Shown: positions 26,370-36,315 of the stretch, one piece after another | Layout of the letters: every line of letters begins with the position of its first letter | Numbering within the stretch: position 1 is the stretch's first letter | Origin: CAZABG01 sp964460985 | GTDB lineage: Bacteria > Chlamydiota > Chlamydiia > Chlamydiales > Parachlamydiaceae | Assembly: GCA_964460985.1 (NCBI GenBank) | Contig: CAYWQX010000006.1 | Span: 1 to 64,000, forward strand | Length of the DNA stretch: 64,000 bases | Direction: 5' to 3' | Made by a program: the position numbers and the translations under genes | The notes under the pieces: model-generated | What the model was told of the DNA's origin: nothing | The model's database searches: none | The model's input: only the letters and a program-made list of their open reading frames with translations

Positions 26370-27641
26370 TTACATCCTCTGCTTTCTAATTTGTTCCATT
26401 ACTTTGTCGGCAATATCTACACTGATGCCTGGGATCTGTGACAGTTGTTCCGGAGTTGCCAAAAGGACTTCACGGGGCGTTTTAAAGTTTTCAGCAAGAT
26501 GTTGAAAACTAAGCGCGTTAACCCCTTCGATTCTCTCGAGAGGTTGATCCAAAAGCGGATCTTCGGAGGAGGCCATTTCAGCTCTTTGTACAGACATCGA
26601 TTTGCGATAGTCGGTCATTCTCTGAACTTCGAGGTTATAGCCAATCAGTTCGGAGTTTAATTTTGCGTTCATCCCACGTTTTCCAATCACGGCGGCAAAA
26701 TCTTCGTCGTCGCAAACAATCGCAATGGATTCATCTTCAGGGCTTACGCTGATTTTTCTAATTTCAATCGGATTCAAAGCATTTTGCAGAAGCTCGACCG
26801 GATCGGGGGAGAAAGGAATAATATCGATTTTTTCTTGTCTGAGCTCTCTCATCACGTTTTTAACACGCATGCCGCGCATGCCCACGCAAGCTCCTACAGG
26901 ATCCACTTTAGGATCGGTGGAGCGGACGGCAATTTTAGTGCGGTAGCCGGGATCGCGGACGATTTTTTCGATAATAACAATTCCATCATTAATTTCGGTC
27001 ACCTCTTGCATGACAAGCTGACGGACAAAATCGGGATGGGAACGGGAAAGGACCACTTCAGCTCCGCCGTTTTCGGTATCATTTACTTCAAGAAGGAGAG
27101 CTAAAACTTTTTCTCCGATTTGGTACTTTTCGGTTTTTGGGTAGTGGCGCATGGGCATGATCGCCTCTACTTTGCCAAGGTCTACAATAAGGTTCATCCC
27201 TCTTACAAAGCGCTTGACGGTTCCGGAGATGAGCTCGCCAATACGGTGGCGGTATTCTTCATAAATAACATCTCTTTCGGCGCCTCTTAATTTGGTTGAG
27301 ATCACCTGGCGTGCTTTTTGAGCGGCGATTCTTCCGAAGTCTTTAGGCGTCACAACAACATCTAAGAATTGACCGATTTGGCAGTCCGGATCAATGGCTT
27401 GAGCCTCTTCGAGAGAAATTTCTTGAGCAGGAACTTCTACTTCATCAACGATCTCTTTTTCCGAATATACATCGATACTTCCATTCTTCGGATTAATTTT
27501 TACGGTCACGTTGGAAGCGCCGCTGATACTTTTGCGAGCTGCCTGAACGAGAGATTCTTGGATAGCTTCGATAACGATTTCCCGCTTAATCCCTTTTTCT
27601 CTTTCTAAGTATTCGAAAACTGCGATGAGATCTTTATTCAT
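26370..27641 (-). CDS. nusA: Transcription termination/antitermination factor NusA
   Basis: NusA binds RNA polymerase and modulates pausing, termination and antitermination. The 423 residues contain the N-terminal RNAP-binding domain, an S1 domain (about 130-200, 'GELISGTVKRFVRGMNLIVDLG'), tandem KH domains ('GACVGMRGMRVKNVMRELRQEKIDIIPF', 'VIGKRGMNAKLNSELIGY') and a C-terminal helix-hairpin-helix-like tail ('LLATPEQLSQIPGI'). The tail is shorter than the two acidic repeats of E. coli NusA. It is upstream of infB in the same operon. Confidence 0.96.
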   Translation of the reverse strand: MNKDLIAVFEYLEREKGIKREIVIEAIQESLVQAARKSISGASNVTVKINPKNGSIDVYSEKEIVDEVEVPAQEISLEEAQAIDPDCQIGQFLDVVVTPKDFGRIAAQKARQVISTKLRGAERDVIYEEYRHRIGELISGTVKRFVRGMNLIVDLGKVEAIMPMRHYPKTEKYQIGEKVLALLLEVNDTENGGAEVVLSRSHPDFVRQLVMQEVTEINDGIVIIEKIVRDPGYRTKIAVRSTDPKVDPVGACVGMRGMRVKNVMRELRQEKIDIIPFSPDPVELLQNALNPIEIRKISVSPEDESIAIVCDDEDFAAVIGKRGMNAKLNSELIGYNLEVQRMTDYRKSMSVQRAEMASSEDPLLDQPLERIEGVNALSFQHLAENFKTPREVLLATPEQLSQIPGISVDIADKVMEQIRKQRM

Positions 27642-27672
27642 TAATGAACCCTTTAAAGCCTGTATATATAAC

Positions 27673-27710
27673 GGGCGGTCAACCCATTTTTAAATGTGTT
27701 CAGACCGCCC
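27673..27710. terminator. Hairpin between rpsA and nusA
   Basis: An 8-bp perfect stem (GGGCGGTC / GACCGCCC) closes a 22-base loop in the 92-base gap between rpsA and nusA. On the minus-strand transcript no strong T tract follows it, so it may act as a partial terminator, a processing site or a NusA-responsive attenuator. Confidence 0.45.
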
Positions 27711-27733
27711 AAATAAAACGTCCGGTGAAGACG

Positions 27734-29446
27734 TTATTCTTTTTTTCTCTTTTTAGTCGAAGGAACAACTATATCGTCACGATTTTCCTGATTTTTCTCA
27801 ATCAGATGTTCTTTAATCGAGAGATTGATCTTTTTGTTTTCCATGTCGATCTTAACCACTTTCGCAGAGACATTGTCCCCTTTGGAGATCACATCTTCTA
27901 CTTTGCCGAAAGCTTGGTCGGAAAGCTCCGTCACATGGATAAAGCCTTCTAATCCGCCGTCGAGGTCAACAAAGGCCCCGAAAGCTGCGATTTTAGTCAC
28001 TTTACCGCTTACAAGTGCGCCAACCGGCATGGTTTTTTCGATCGATTCCCAAGGATTGTTACCAAGCTGTTTCACGCCTAAGGTAATCTTTTTGCTCTCT
28101 GGGTCGACGGAGAGAATAATTGCATCCACCACATCCCCTTTCTTGAGGATCTCGGAAGGGTGGGATACTTTTTTAATCCAGCTTAGATCGGAAATACGGA
28201 TAAGCCCTTCTACTCCTGGCTCGAGCTCTACGAATGCGCCGAAGTTGGTGAGGTTAGTAATTTCCGCTTTAACGCTTGCGCCTACCGGATATTTGCCGAT
28301 GACATCATCCCATGGATTCGATTCGAGCTGTTTCATGCCGAGAGAGATTTTTCCTTCATCTCTGTGGATGGAAAGAACAATCGCTTTGACATCTTGGCCG
28401 AGTTGAACATGCTCTTTAGGGTCGGTGATGTTCTTGGTCCAGGACATTTCGGAGACATGGATAAGCCCTTCGATTCCTGGCTCGATCTCCATAAAGGCAC
28501 CGTAAGGTACGAGATTGGTGATTTTACCTTGGAGGATAGTGCCGGGTGGGTATTTTTGCTCGATTTCATCCCATGGATTGGGCTCTTTTTGCTTAAATCC
28601 GAGGGCAACTCTTCCTTTATCTTTATCAACGCTCAAGATCATCACTTCAAGTTTTTGACCGAGGTGAACCATTTCGGATGGGTGCTTGATACGCTTCCAA
28701 GTCATATCGGTGATATGGAGGAGGCCGTCAATGCCATCTAAATCAAGAAACACGCCGAAGTCGGTGATGTTTTTAACGATCCCTTCGCGGATATCGCCCA
28801 TCTTGATGTTCTCAAGAACTTCCGCTTTCTTCGAAATACGCTCTGCTTCCAGAAGTTCTCTTCTCGAAACAACCACGTTTTTGCGGTCGATATTGATTTT
28901 AAGGATTTTAAATTCGTAGGTTTTCCCGATGTATTCATCGAGGTTTTTGATTCTCTTATTATCGATCTGGGAGCCAGGAAGGAACGCTTCCATCCCGATA
29001 TCAACCATAAGACCGCCTTTGACTTTGCGGATAATTTGACCTTTAACGATCGAGCCTTCTTCGCAGTGCTCGAGAATGTATTCCCATTGGCGAAGTCTTT
29101 CCGCTTTTTCACGGGAAAGAACGATTTGACCGTTGTCATCTTCTGGCTGGTCGAGAAGTACTTCCACTTCAGCGTCCAGGATAAGTTGGGTTGGATCCGA
29201 AAACTCTTGGATAGGTACAAGGCCTTCCGACTTAAGTCCTACATCTACAACCACGTGATCTTTAGTAATTTCTACAATCCGGCCTCTAAGAAGTGTGCCG
29301 GGGAGCATTGAACTTTCTTCTTCTGATTTGCTGTCAGAGCTAGGGGCGGTTAAAAGGTTTTTAAAAATTTCTGCATCTTTGGCTTGGTACGGGACATCGT
29401 CGACAATCTTGCTATCATCCCAAGAATGTTGAGCATTTTTTGGCAT
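27734..29446 (-). CDS. rpsA: 30S ribosomal protein S1
   Basis: S1 binds mRNA and helps its docking to the 30S subunit. The 570-residue length matches chlamydial and E. coli S1. Six S1 repeats are visible, the last four with near-identical blocks ('GALVSGKVTKIAAFGAFVDLDGG..G.IHVTELS', 'GASVKAEITNLTNFGAFVELEPG', 'GTILQGKITNLVPYGAFMEIEPG', 'GDIREGIVKNITDFGVFLDLDG'). The start is supported by TAGGAGA upstream. As in Chlamydia it heads the block rpsA-nusA-infB-rbfA-truB-ribF. Confidence 0.97.
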   Translation of the reverse strand: MPKNAQHSWDDSKIVDDVPYQAKDAEIFKNLLTAPSSDSKSEEESSMLPGTLLRGRIVEITKDHVVVDVGLKSEGLVPIQEFSDPTQLILDAEVEVLLDQPEDDNGQIVLSREKAERLRQWEYILEHCEEGSIVKGQIIRKVKGGLMVDIGMEAFLPGSQIDNKRIKNLDEYIGKTYEFKILKINIDRKNVVVSRRELLEAERISKKAEVLENIKMGDIREGIVKNITDFGVFLDLDGIDGLLHITDMTWKRIKHPSEMVHLGQKLEVMILSVDKDKGRVALGFKQKEPNPWDEIEQKYPPGTILQGKITNLVPYGAFMEIEPGIEGLIHVSEMSWTKNITDPKEHVQLGQDVKAIVLSIHRDEGKISLGMKQLESNPWDDVIGKYPVGASVKAEITNLTNFGAFVELEPGVEGLIRISDLSWIKKVSHPSEILKKGDVVDAIILSVDPESKKITLGVKQLGNNPWESIEKTMPVGALVSGKVTKIAAFGAFVDLDGGLEGFIHVTELSDQAFGKVEDVISKGDNVSAKVVKIDMENKKINLSIKEHLIEKNQENRDDIVVPSTKKRKKE

Positions 29447-29691
29447 TTAAAGGTTTCTCCTAAATTTCTCTAAAAACAAATACAGTATCAAAGCTTATTG
29501 TATAAATGCAACCTTCAAATCTTGAAGGATTCCCAATCGGCTTTCCCGGTTGTAAGCTCGGATGCTTTATTATGGAAACCCTTTAGCCTAAACCTTTGCA
29601 AAAATTAGGAGTTCCTATTTATGGCAGGTTGAGAATAAACTCCGATGGCTATAACGTAAGGTTAACATCTTAATTCTCACGGAAACTTTTC

Positions 29692-32600
29692 ATGACCACG
29701 ATAACCGGTGTTAGCGGCTCTCAAGGCTTGATGTATGCTGCCTCTGCAGATATGTCCTTAGAGGAGTATCTTAGCCGGATACCTTCGATTCAGGCGGGGT
29801 CAGAAAAAGAATATTTCATGCGGATTTTGCAGAAAATTCGAAGTCAGGATCAGCTTCCATACTCATTATACGTGTCCTCCTTAAATAATGCACTGGATTT
29901 ATTTAAGGATAAAATAATACCCGAGGATATCAGAGATGGGGCCGCCTTTATAGTCTTTCACGCTCTTTTTGAAAGGTATGAGGAGCCCGGACATGAAATC
30001 ATTTCTTTACTCTCACCCAGTTTGGGGGAAATCGGAATTTTTAAGGCGGGTCTTGGGGCTTTGAAAGAGGGGGATATCCATAAAAATTACTATCGGTTTT
30101 TAAGATATAACTTTACTGCTCAGGGCTTTATAAAGGCGCTCCCTCTAATTGAAGAAATTCATTCAAAGTATTTTTTGAGCGAGTATCACGAATTGGCAAG
30201 GCTATTTAGATCCGATCTTTCCGACACAGTAATAGAGGAAGATCTACCCATTAAACAATACATTATTCTATCGATCGTTAAATACTCAGAATCAAGCCAT
30301 AGAGAACAAAGTTTTTTAAAGTGCCTTCAAAAGCTAAAAGCCTTAGATAACTGCACTTATATGGAATTTTTAAAATGCTTAGAGATGGCTCTACAGCTTT
30401 TTAGTCCAAAAGAGAGTTTATTAGAAATTGTAGACACCCTTCTTCCGGAGCTCGTTTTAATTCATTTAAAGTTAGGAATTGGGATTTTTGGGGGGATCGA
30501 CGCTTTGATCTCTCCTAGGCTAAAAGGAAAGTGTCTGCCTGTATTGATGATTCGATCTTTTAAACGGCGTCAAGAATTCTTGGATCCTGACGTTTTGCTG
30601 TTTGGCCTGAAAGGGGCCTTCGCCCTGTTCCCGCGAGTCACTCCCTCTGATCAGCTTCTTGATACTCTTCGCGCTGTCGGGGAGGCGGCCTTTTGGTTAG
30701 ATGTAAAAACAATCTATCCCTGGTTTAAAGCGACTTTTACCGATATCAACAACCTATGCCAGCTCATCGCTCTTTCAGATGTTCAGTTCAGGGAGAAGCG
30801 GGAAGTGCAGATTTTCTCAAAAAATCTGCTCGCTTTAGTCATGGATGATCGAAGACGAGAGGGGCGTGCGGTTTTTTTCTTTAAGGTGCTAGCACAAATT
30901 CAAACCTGCATCATTTTGGAGTATGCTCATTATATCGCTATATTAAATGGACTAGCTAAGCTCTTTGATAAGGGTGTTATTCCGAAAGAGCATGTGGTTC
31001 AAACGTTGAACTATCTTACGCTTATTCATGAAGAGTTAGACTACAGCGACTTTAGAGAGGTAGGGTGGTTTTTAAAGCCTACCTTTAACTCCATGGAGGA
31101 AGGGGAGTTTGTTCATCTTGTGACGGAGCATCTTCAAGTTTTTTCTGAAGCCGGGATCTCTAAATCCAAATTTAATCGGCGGATGAAAATCACCAGCTAT
31201 TTTGTCACCGTTTTGGTGGGAAGAGTCTATGAAGAGGTCGATGCCAAAATCAAAGCGGGTCTAATCATGCGTCAAGGTTTGAATAGCCCCATTCTCGAGT
31301 TGCTTGAACGGTGGATTCAAGAAGATTCAAAACATGGTTATCTCTTATTTAATCAATGGCTCTACACTTTTTCAAGTTTAACTCCCGAAATGGCCGGTCA
31401 AATCCAAAATAAATATGGGGCAAGAATCGCGGAAAAATTTCAAAAGTTATTCTTTTGGGATAAAGTAATAGATCCAATGCTTCCGGTGGGTTGTTCAACC
31501 AGAAGAACGATCCAGATGCTGCAGCTTATCAAAGGGTTTTTGGTATTGGATCAGCTCCATATCCCTCAAGCAGTCAGGTATTTTATAAGCTTAGTTCCTC
31601 CCAAAACCTTTTCTCATGAAGAAGAGCGTTTAATAAGAGACCTATTTATAGAGACTTTTGGCAGATCAAATCTTGCTGAAGATGGATTTTTGATGCTTAT
31701 TTCCAGGTTTTCTCCACACGTCACTGAAAAAAGTAAAAAACAGACTCTCAAATTTAAACGCCATGATGACTGCGTGAGAAATCTCGAGGCATGGCCGGCA
31801 ATAGTTAAATGGGAAGACGAAGCATTAAGGCTAGTTGAGAACCTATATTTAATTGGTAAGAGGCCTTTTGCGGAAATTGCTAATTATATCGAAAAGTTAA
31901 TCGATTTTTGGGTGAGGTTAAACAATCGATCAAGCGCTTTTAAGCAGGCGAGCGAAATGAGAGGGCAGCTTTACATCAAACTTTTTTTAATTTTAGATTT
32001 TAAAAAATATAAAGAAAAAATTGACTGCCTTAAACGATCGGAACAAAACTTTTTTGGAGGCATTGAAATCAACCAGTTTATTGTGGCGCTGCCAACCTAT
32101 ACACCCCCTGTTTCGATGATGAGTCAGTTAAAGTTGGTGGAGGCTTTGTCAGACGAAAAAGCCTCTCAATGGTTTGCTCTTCTGATCAATCACTGTAAGT
32201 ATCTATCGCTTTCAGCCAAGGTGGGAATTTTGAATTCATTGGAGGAGGTCAATCTACTGCTAAACTTTATGAGATCGCGACTTCAGGTGATTCATCCCTC
32301 GTGGCTGATTGAACTAGCAACGATTCCGCTTAATGAAAGAAGCCTTGTGGGCTTCTCAAGGCAGGAAGATTTGCAAAAGTTGATTGATGGTTGCATCCAA
32401 AAGTATTTAGATCTTCTATCGGATAAGTCGTATCAAACGATTTTAAAAGATACCTTAATTTTGGCGTGGATACAAACGCTTTATATTATGGGGGAAGAGA
32501 TGCAGTATCTCTACAAACTCTCTTGCCAAAGAACTTCACTGGGCATAAGAAAAAGTGTTTTAGGAGATATTTTAAAGCATAATCCGGCATTTCTTCCATT

Positions 32601-32784
32601 TTTTGAGACCAAGAGCATTTATTTGAAAATCGCAATAGATCTTTATGAGAAAATCGCTTTTCAAGAAAAGCAGAAAAAAGCGATTGAACTTCTTATATCC
32701 TACCCGCCTATCGAGAAAGAGTCTCAAGACGAGCCTGTGATAAAGTATAATGGCGACACACTCTCTGTTGACAAGAGAGGGTAG
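29692..32784 (+). CDS. Large hypothetical protein, 1030 residues
   Basis: Not recognised. It is a soluble protein, almost entirely helical and rich in Leu, Lys, Glu and Phe, with no signal peptide, membrane segment or obvious nucleotide-binding motif. The repeated rhythm of amphipathic helices suggests an alpha-solenoid (HEAT- or ARM-like), but I could not align a clear repeat unit. Its start is divergent from rpsA across 245 bases, and it ends 11-20 bases before the aspartokinase gene. In Chlamydia, trxB lies upstream of rpsA; here this gene occupies the place. Confidence 0.65.
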   Translation: MTTITGVSGSQGLMYAASADMSLEEYLSRIPSIQAGSEKEYFMRILQKIRSQDQLPYSLYVSSLNNALDLFKDKIIPEDIRDGAAFIVFHALFERYEEPGHEIISLLSPSLGEIGIFKAGLGALKEGDIHKNYYRFLRYNFTAQGFIKALPLIEEIHSKYFLSEYHELARLFRSDLSDTVIEEDLPIKQYIILSIVKYSESSHREQSFLKCLQKLKALDNCTYMEFLKCLEMALQLFSPKESLLEIVDTLLPELVLIHLKLGIGIFGGIDALISPRLKGKCLPVLMIRSFKRRQEFLDPDVLLFGLKGAFALFPRVTPSDQLLDTLRAVGEAAFWLDVKTIYPWFKATFTDINNLCQLIALSDVQFREKREVQIFSKNLLALVMDDRRREGRAVFFFKVLAQIQTCIILEYAHYIAILNGLAKLFDKGVIPKEHVVQTLNYLTLIHEELDYSDFREVGWFLKPTFNSMEEGEFVHLVTEHLQVFSEAGISKSKFNRRMKITSYFVTVLVGRVYEEVDAKIKAGLIMRQGLNSPILELLERWIQEDSKHGYLLFNQWLYTFSSLTPEMAGQIQNKYGARIAEKFQKLFFWDKVIDPMLPVGCSTRRTIQMLQLIKGFLVLDQLHIPQAVRYFISLVPPKTFSHEEERLIRDLFIETFGRSNLAEDGFLMLISRFSPHVTEKSKKQTLKFKRHDDCVRNLEAWPAIVKWEDEALRLVENLYLIGKRPFAEIANYIEKLIDFWVRLNNRSSAFKQASEMRGQLYIKLFLILDFKKYKEKIDCLKRSEQNFFGGIEINQFIVALPTYTPPVSMMSQLKLVEALSDEKASQWFALLINHCKYLSLSAKVGILNSLEEVNLLLNFMRSRLQVIHPSWLIELATIPLNERSLVGFSRQEDLQKLIDGCIQKYLDLLSDKSYQTILKDTLILAWIQTLYIMGEEMQYLYKLSCQRTSLGIRKSVLGDILKHNPAFLPFFETKSIYLKIAIDLYEKIAFQEKQKKAIELLISYPPIEKESQDEPVIKYNGDTLSVDKRG

Positions 32785-32804
32785 TTGGATTATTTTTGAG
32801 CCAA

Positions 32805-33590
32805 ATGTCTAAACGCACTCTAATTTGTAAGTTCGGAGGTGCGGCTGTAGCCAAACCCGAACAATTCGCGAAAATCGCAGATATCATTATAGACCGCAAA
32901 AAAAGCTATCCCTACATAGTGGTTGTGGTCTCTGCTATGGGTGATACTACCAATCAACTCATAGAACTTGCTCACAAAGTTCATCCTCAGCCGCCCAGAA
33001 GAGAGTATGATATGCTCGTATCGGTAGGAGAGAGGATCTCTATCTCCCTCTTGGCGATGGCGCTCGATCTCAAAGGCCAGGAGGCGATCAGTTTTACCGG
33101 AAGCCAATGCGGTATTATCACCACGGAAGATCATTCGGAAGCCAAGATTGTCGATGTCAAGCCTCACAGAATTCTTCCGCATTTGGAAAAAGGCAAAGTC
33201 GTGATTGTGGCCGGTTTTCAGGGTGTCAGTAAAGGGGGCAACATCACAACTCTTGGAAGAGGGGGCTCCGATACGACAGCTGTCGCCCTTGCGGCCGCCT
33301 TTCATGCCGACAAAGTTGAATTTTTTAAAGATGTTCCTGGGGTTTTTGAGGAAGATCCGAAAAAAAACAGCCAGGCCAAGTTTTTACCCAGCTTATCCCA
33401 CTCAGCGGCTTTAGAGATAATGCAAAAAGGGGCCAAAGTTCTCCACTCAAGATCGATTGAACTCGCTGAAAAGAACTCCATACCGCTTCATGTCCGCCCT
33501 TTTGAAAACTATAATGATCCTGTCTTTCCGGGAACGTTGATCGGGGATAAAAGAGAGATTAATATCCCCCAATATGAGGCGCTTGGATGA
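32805..33590 (+). CDS. lysC: Aspartate kinase, short form without ACT domains
   Basis: Aspartokinase phosphorylates aspartate, the entry step to lysine, diaminopimelate and methionine. Motifs of the amino-acid-kinase fold are complete: 'CKFGGAAVA' (usually KFGGTSVA), 'VVVSAMGDTTNQLI', 'VSVGERISISLLAMAL', 'GFQGVSKGGNITTLGRGGSDTTAVALAAA' and 'FKDVPGVFEEDPK'. The 261 residues stop where regulatory ACT domains normally begin, so feedback control by lysine or threonine would be absent. The start is the ATG at 32805; an in-frame TTG at 32796 is the alternative. The stop overlaps the next gene's start (ATGA), so the two are coupled. Confidence 0.88.
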   Translation: MSKRTLICKFGGAAVAKPEQFAKIADIIIDRKKSYPYIVVVVSAMGDTTNQLIELAHKVHPQPPRREYDMLVSVGERISISLLAMALDLKGQEAISFTGSQCGIITTEDHSEAKIVDVKPHRILPHLEKGKVVIVAGFQGVSKGGNITTLGRGGSDTTAVALAAAFHADKVEFFKDVPGVFEEDPKKNSQAKFLPSLSHSAALEIMQKGAKVLHSRSIELAEKNSIPLHVRPFENYNDPVFPGTLIGDKREINIPQYEALG

Positions 33591-35476
33591 TAACGGATAT
33601 GGACAGGGTGAAATCTATCCCCAAAATAGTGACCTTCTTGGATTCACCTTTCCATTTCCTATACAGTGACGCGGTGAAAAACTCTTTACAGCTCATTTTA
33701 CCCGAAAATTTTTTCGAGGTGGAGGATGTGAGACGCAAACTTGCCTCCTGCCTTCCTATGATCGTAAAAAAAGAGAGAGGATCTACCCTTTCGTTCTACA
33801 GCCTTTCCCGTTACAGACAGAGCTCTTTTAAATTCTTTTTCGAGATGATTTCAAGATGGCTTGTTCCCGGCGAACGGCTTAATGTGGTAATGATCTACGC
33901 GGTCGATTTTTATTTTCCCGAAGTAAGCCAGGATGTCTACACCCTTTGCGAAATCATGCTCAGGGTAGATGATGAAGAAAAACTCAAAAAAATTGAACGG
34001 GCCTTTCCTTTGATAGAGTCTGAGCTTCAGCTGGGGCTTGAATCGAAATACCATGCCGATAAAATTTTAGAGGTTAAAGGACTCTCTTTTGATGATAAAA
34101 CGGCCTTTATCCATGAGCACATCACAAATCTTACGAAACGGTTAACCGAATCCTTTGATCCGGAAGTTTTTTCGGAAATGCAGCATTTTCTTCTGATCTC
34201 TCCTGAAAGCTTCAAAACGCAGCGCTCAGTTCGTTTAATTAGCAAAACCATCCTATCCCACTATCTATTTCGTAAAGAGCTTTTGAAACACTTAAAGGAA
34301 AATCAAAGCAGACGAAAAACACTCATTAAAATTTTCCGTATTCCCGATTATCCTAATCGCTTAGGGATTGCCTCCGGGATGACTTTTTTTATGGAAAATG
34401 AGATTTTCGAGGAGCGCCAACTTAAACGGGCTCTACAAAATGCCTATCCGCAAGCTCAAACCGTAGAGGGATCCTTTATTCTCAATCGAAGAGGTCAAGA
34501 GCTTTTAACCACCACTTACATTGAAATTGAAAAGGAAGACTCCTTTACCCAGGAAGAGATCCGAACCTTAAAATTCGATTTGAACCGTGATCTTAAACAC
34601 CACGTAGAACATATGGTGCATCCGACTTTCATGCCTAGAAATGAGGAAGAGATCATGCGAAACATTTTGTCCCTCTCGCAGCAGCTTAAATACACGCGCG
34701 ATCTGCCGCAAATCTTTATCTCGTTTGATCAGCAATCGCGCCTGCATCTTTTTTTCACGATTATTATGGTAAGAGTGCTGAATCGAGATTCAAAACCCAT
34801 CCAAGAGATGTTTCGGGGAAGTTTTTTAAAATACATTCATGACCGCACAAAAGTGGTGGGCCACCTTCGAAAAAAGTACTCGAAAGAGGCCACGGTCTTT
34901 CGGGTTAAATTTCGAAAAGAAGATTTCTTACGATTGGATCAGTCGATCGATCTTTATAAAGCGCGTCAAACCGTTGTCCATGAGTTAAGCCGTTTGCTTG
35001 GCGAATTTAGAGATTATAACGGAGGGATGATAACCAAGCAAAACGAGCTGTTTTTAAAGATAAAAGATCGTTTAAGCGAAGAAAAAGTACGCTACACAGC
35101 GCTTCTCTTAGAAAACTTCTTTTATTCTTTATCTCCTGTCATCATGCAAACTATCTTAGAGCCGCAGGCGCTAATCACCCTTTTTAAAATGCTGCTTGAT
35201 ACCTTAAAGAAAGGGATAAGTCCGTCTGTACCCTTTGTCTCGAAAGTGAAGAGCGACGAAAACTTTGTTTACGTCCTGTTTTTAGCGCATGATAGGGTTC
35301 AAAATGATGAGTTTGATGCCTATATCAATCGATTTCAACTGAGCTCGACCGAGCTTGCGAATATCGATGTGAAAGTCAATGATATTATAACAACCGGCTA
35401 TATCTATCGATCTTCCGAAGAGAGTAAGCGCCTTCTTTTCTCCCACACCGTCGAAAGCGCATTAAAGTCGATGTGA
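33587..35476 (+). CDS. Hypothetical protein coupled to aspartokinase, 629 residues
   Basis: Not recognised. It is a soluble protein with alternating helices and strands and no signal peptide. Distinct stretches are 'NRRGQELLTTTYIEIEKE' near the middle and 'LLGEFRDYNGGMITKQNELFLKIKDRL' near residue 470, the latter looking like a conserved core rather than low complexity. The ATG overlaps the stop of lysC by 4 bases, so the proteins are made together. This suggests but does not prove a link to aspartate or diaminopimelate metabolism. The downstream neighbours are on the other strand. Confidence 0.65.
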   Translation: MITDMDRVKSIPKIVTFLDSPFHFLYSDAVKNSLQLILPENFFEVEDVRRKLASCLPMIVKKERGSTLSFYSLSRYRQSSFKFFFEMISRWLVPGERLNVVMIYAVDFYFPEVSQDVYTLCEIMLRVDDEEKLKKIERAFPLIESELQLGLESKYHADKILEVKGLSFDDKTAFIHEHITNLTKRLTESFDPEVFSEMQHFLLISPESFKTQRSVRLISKTILSHYLFRKELLKHLKENQSRRKTLIKIFRIPDYPNRLGIASGMTFFMENEIFEERQLKRALQNAYPQAQTVEGSFILNRRGQELLTTTYIEIEKEDSFTQEEIRTLKFDLNRDLKHHVEHMVHPTFMPRNEEEIMRNILSLSQQLKYTRDLPQIFISFDQQSRLHLFFTIIMVRVLNRDSKPIQEMFRGSFLKYIHDRTKVVGHLRKKYSKEATVFRVKFRKEDFLRLDQSIDLYKARQTVVHELSRLLGEFRDYNGGMITKQNELFLKIKDRLSEEKVRYTALLLENFFYSLSPVIMQTILEPQALITLFKMLLDTLKKGISPSVPFVSKVKSDENFVYVLFLAHDRVQNDEFDAYINRFQLSSTELANIDVKVNDIITTGYIYRSSEESKRLLFSHTVESALKSM

Positions 35477-35479
35477 TCC

Positions 35480-35890
35480 TCATTGACGTTCATCATTTAC
35501 TTTGGGATGATAATAAAACCATTGAGGTTTTAAGCAGTCAATATAGAATTGATTTCCTGTTAGCGTGCAAATTTCCCTGCAGATATCTTTTAAACCTAAT
35601 GAGTTCATAGCATTTAAGACAGTAAATAAAGAGTAATCTCCTAAATACTCAAATAAGATAGAGTGATAGAATTCGGGCGTGGGGGTGAAAGGAATCGCTA
35701 GAACCTCGTCAAAGGAAAGGATTCTCTCCACAATTTCTCTCCAACCCGCAAAATCGCTTTCTTTTCCTTGAAAAACCCTTAAAATTTTCTCATATATTTC
35801 GGGCCTAAGTTTGGCTGCGGTTGTTGCAAAAACTCTGAAAGAGGAATACATCCCGATAGAAGGAAAACTTGGACGATTGTCAGGTGTCAT
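35480..35890 (-). CDS. Hypothetical protein (pair member B)
   Basis: Not recognised. This is a soluble protein of 136 residues. The ATG at 35890 has AAGG upstream; an in-frame TTG at 35896 is less likely. It shares layout with the gene just upstream (35902): an N-terminal 'F.......R..IY.....F.G' segment, a central 'V....L.F....Y...I' region and a C-terminal 'I.......SL.L' helix, suggesting an old duplication. It ends 3 bases from the stop of the 629-residue gene on the other strand. Confidence 0.55.
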   Translation of the reverse strand: MTPDNRPSFPSIGMYSSFRVFATTAAKLRPEIYEKILRVFQGKESDFAGWREIVERILSFDEVLAIPFTPTPEFYHSILFEYLGDYSLFTVLNAMNSLGLKDICREICTLTGNQFYIDCLKPQWFYYHPKVNDERQ

Positions 35891-35901
35891 ACACAACCTT
35901 T

Positions 35902-36285
35902 TTACTGCGATTTATTCTTCTCTTTTAAACGAGTCACACTTTTTTGGATAGTTTCAACAGTTGCAACAAGGTTGAGGGAGGCGAACAAATCTAAAATGTA
36001 GTTAACCCTTTGAGCTCCTAAATGTTCATGGACTAAAGAAGAGAGGTCTTTATTGGCAAAGTCAATTTTATGGGCGTTTCGTCTAAAAAAGTAGCCTCCA
36101 TAGGGCTCTTCCGGGTATAGAAATTCATAGTGTTTTTCTAAAACGTGGTAGAGGTGGATAGTGGGATCGGCCGTCCCCGTAAAAACGTCATATATACGAT
36201 CGTAGAGTGTACGATCGCTGTGGTAGACGGTATAAAGAAAACGGTCAAAACGGTCATTAAGAAGGCTCACCGGGTCTGCAGACAT
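35902..36285 (-). CDS. Hypothetical protein (pair member A)
   Basis: Not recognised; 127 residues, soluble, rich in Tyr, His and Arg, with a basic Lys-rich C-terminal tail. 'RFDRFLYTVYHSDRTLYDRIYDVFTGTADP' near the start resembles the corresponding part of the downstream gene. The two form a short operon with an 11-base gap and are probably paralogues. Confidence 0.55.
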   Translation of the reverse strand: MSADPVSLLNDRFDRFLYTVYHSDRTLYDRIYDVFTGTADPTIHLYHVLEKHYEFLYPEEPYGGYFFRRNAHKIDFANKDLSSLVHEHLGAQRVNYILDLFASLNLVATVETIQKSVTRLKEKNKSQ

Positions 36286-36315
36286 AAATATTTTCTTAGC
36301 AGTTAAGATAAATTC

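Noticed and set aside
23557..26389. Many plus-strand frames opposite infB
   Set aside because: The repetitive, low-complexity IF-2 N-terminus keeps the antisense frames open by chance.
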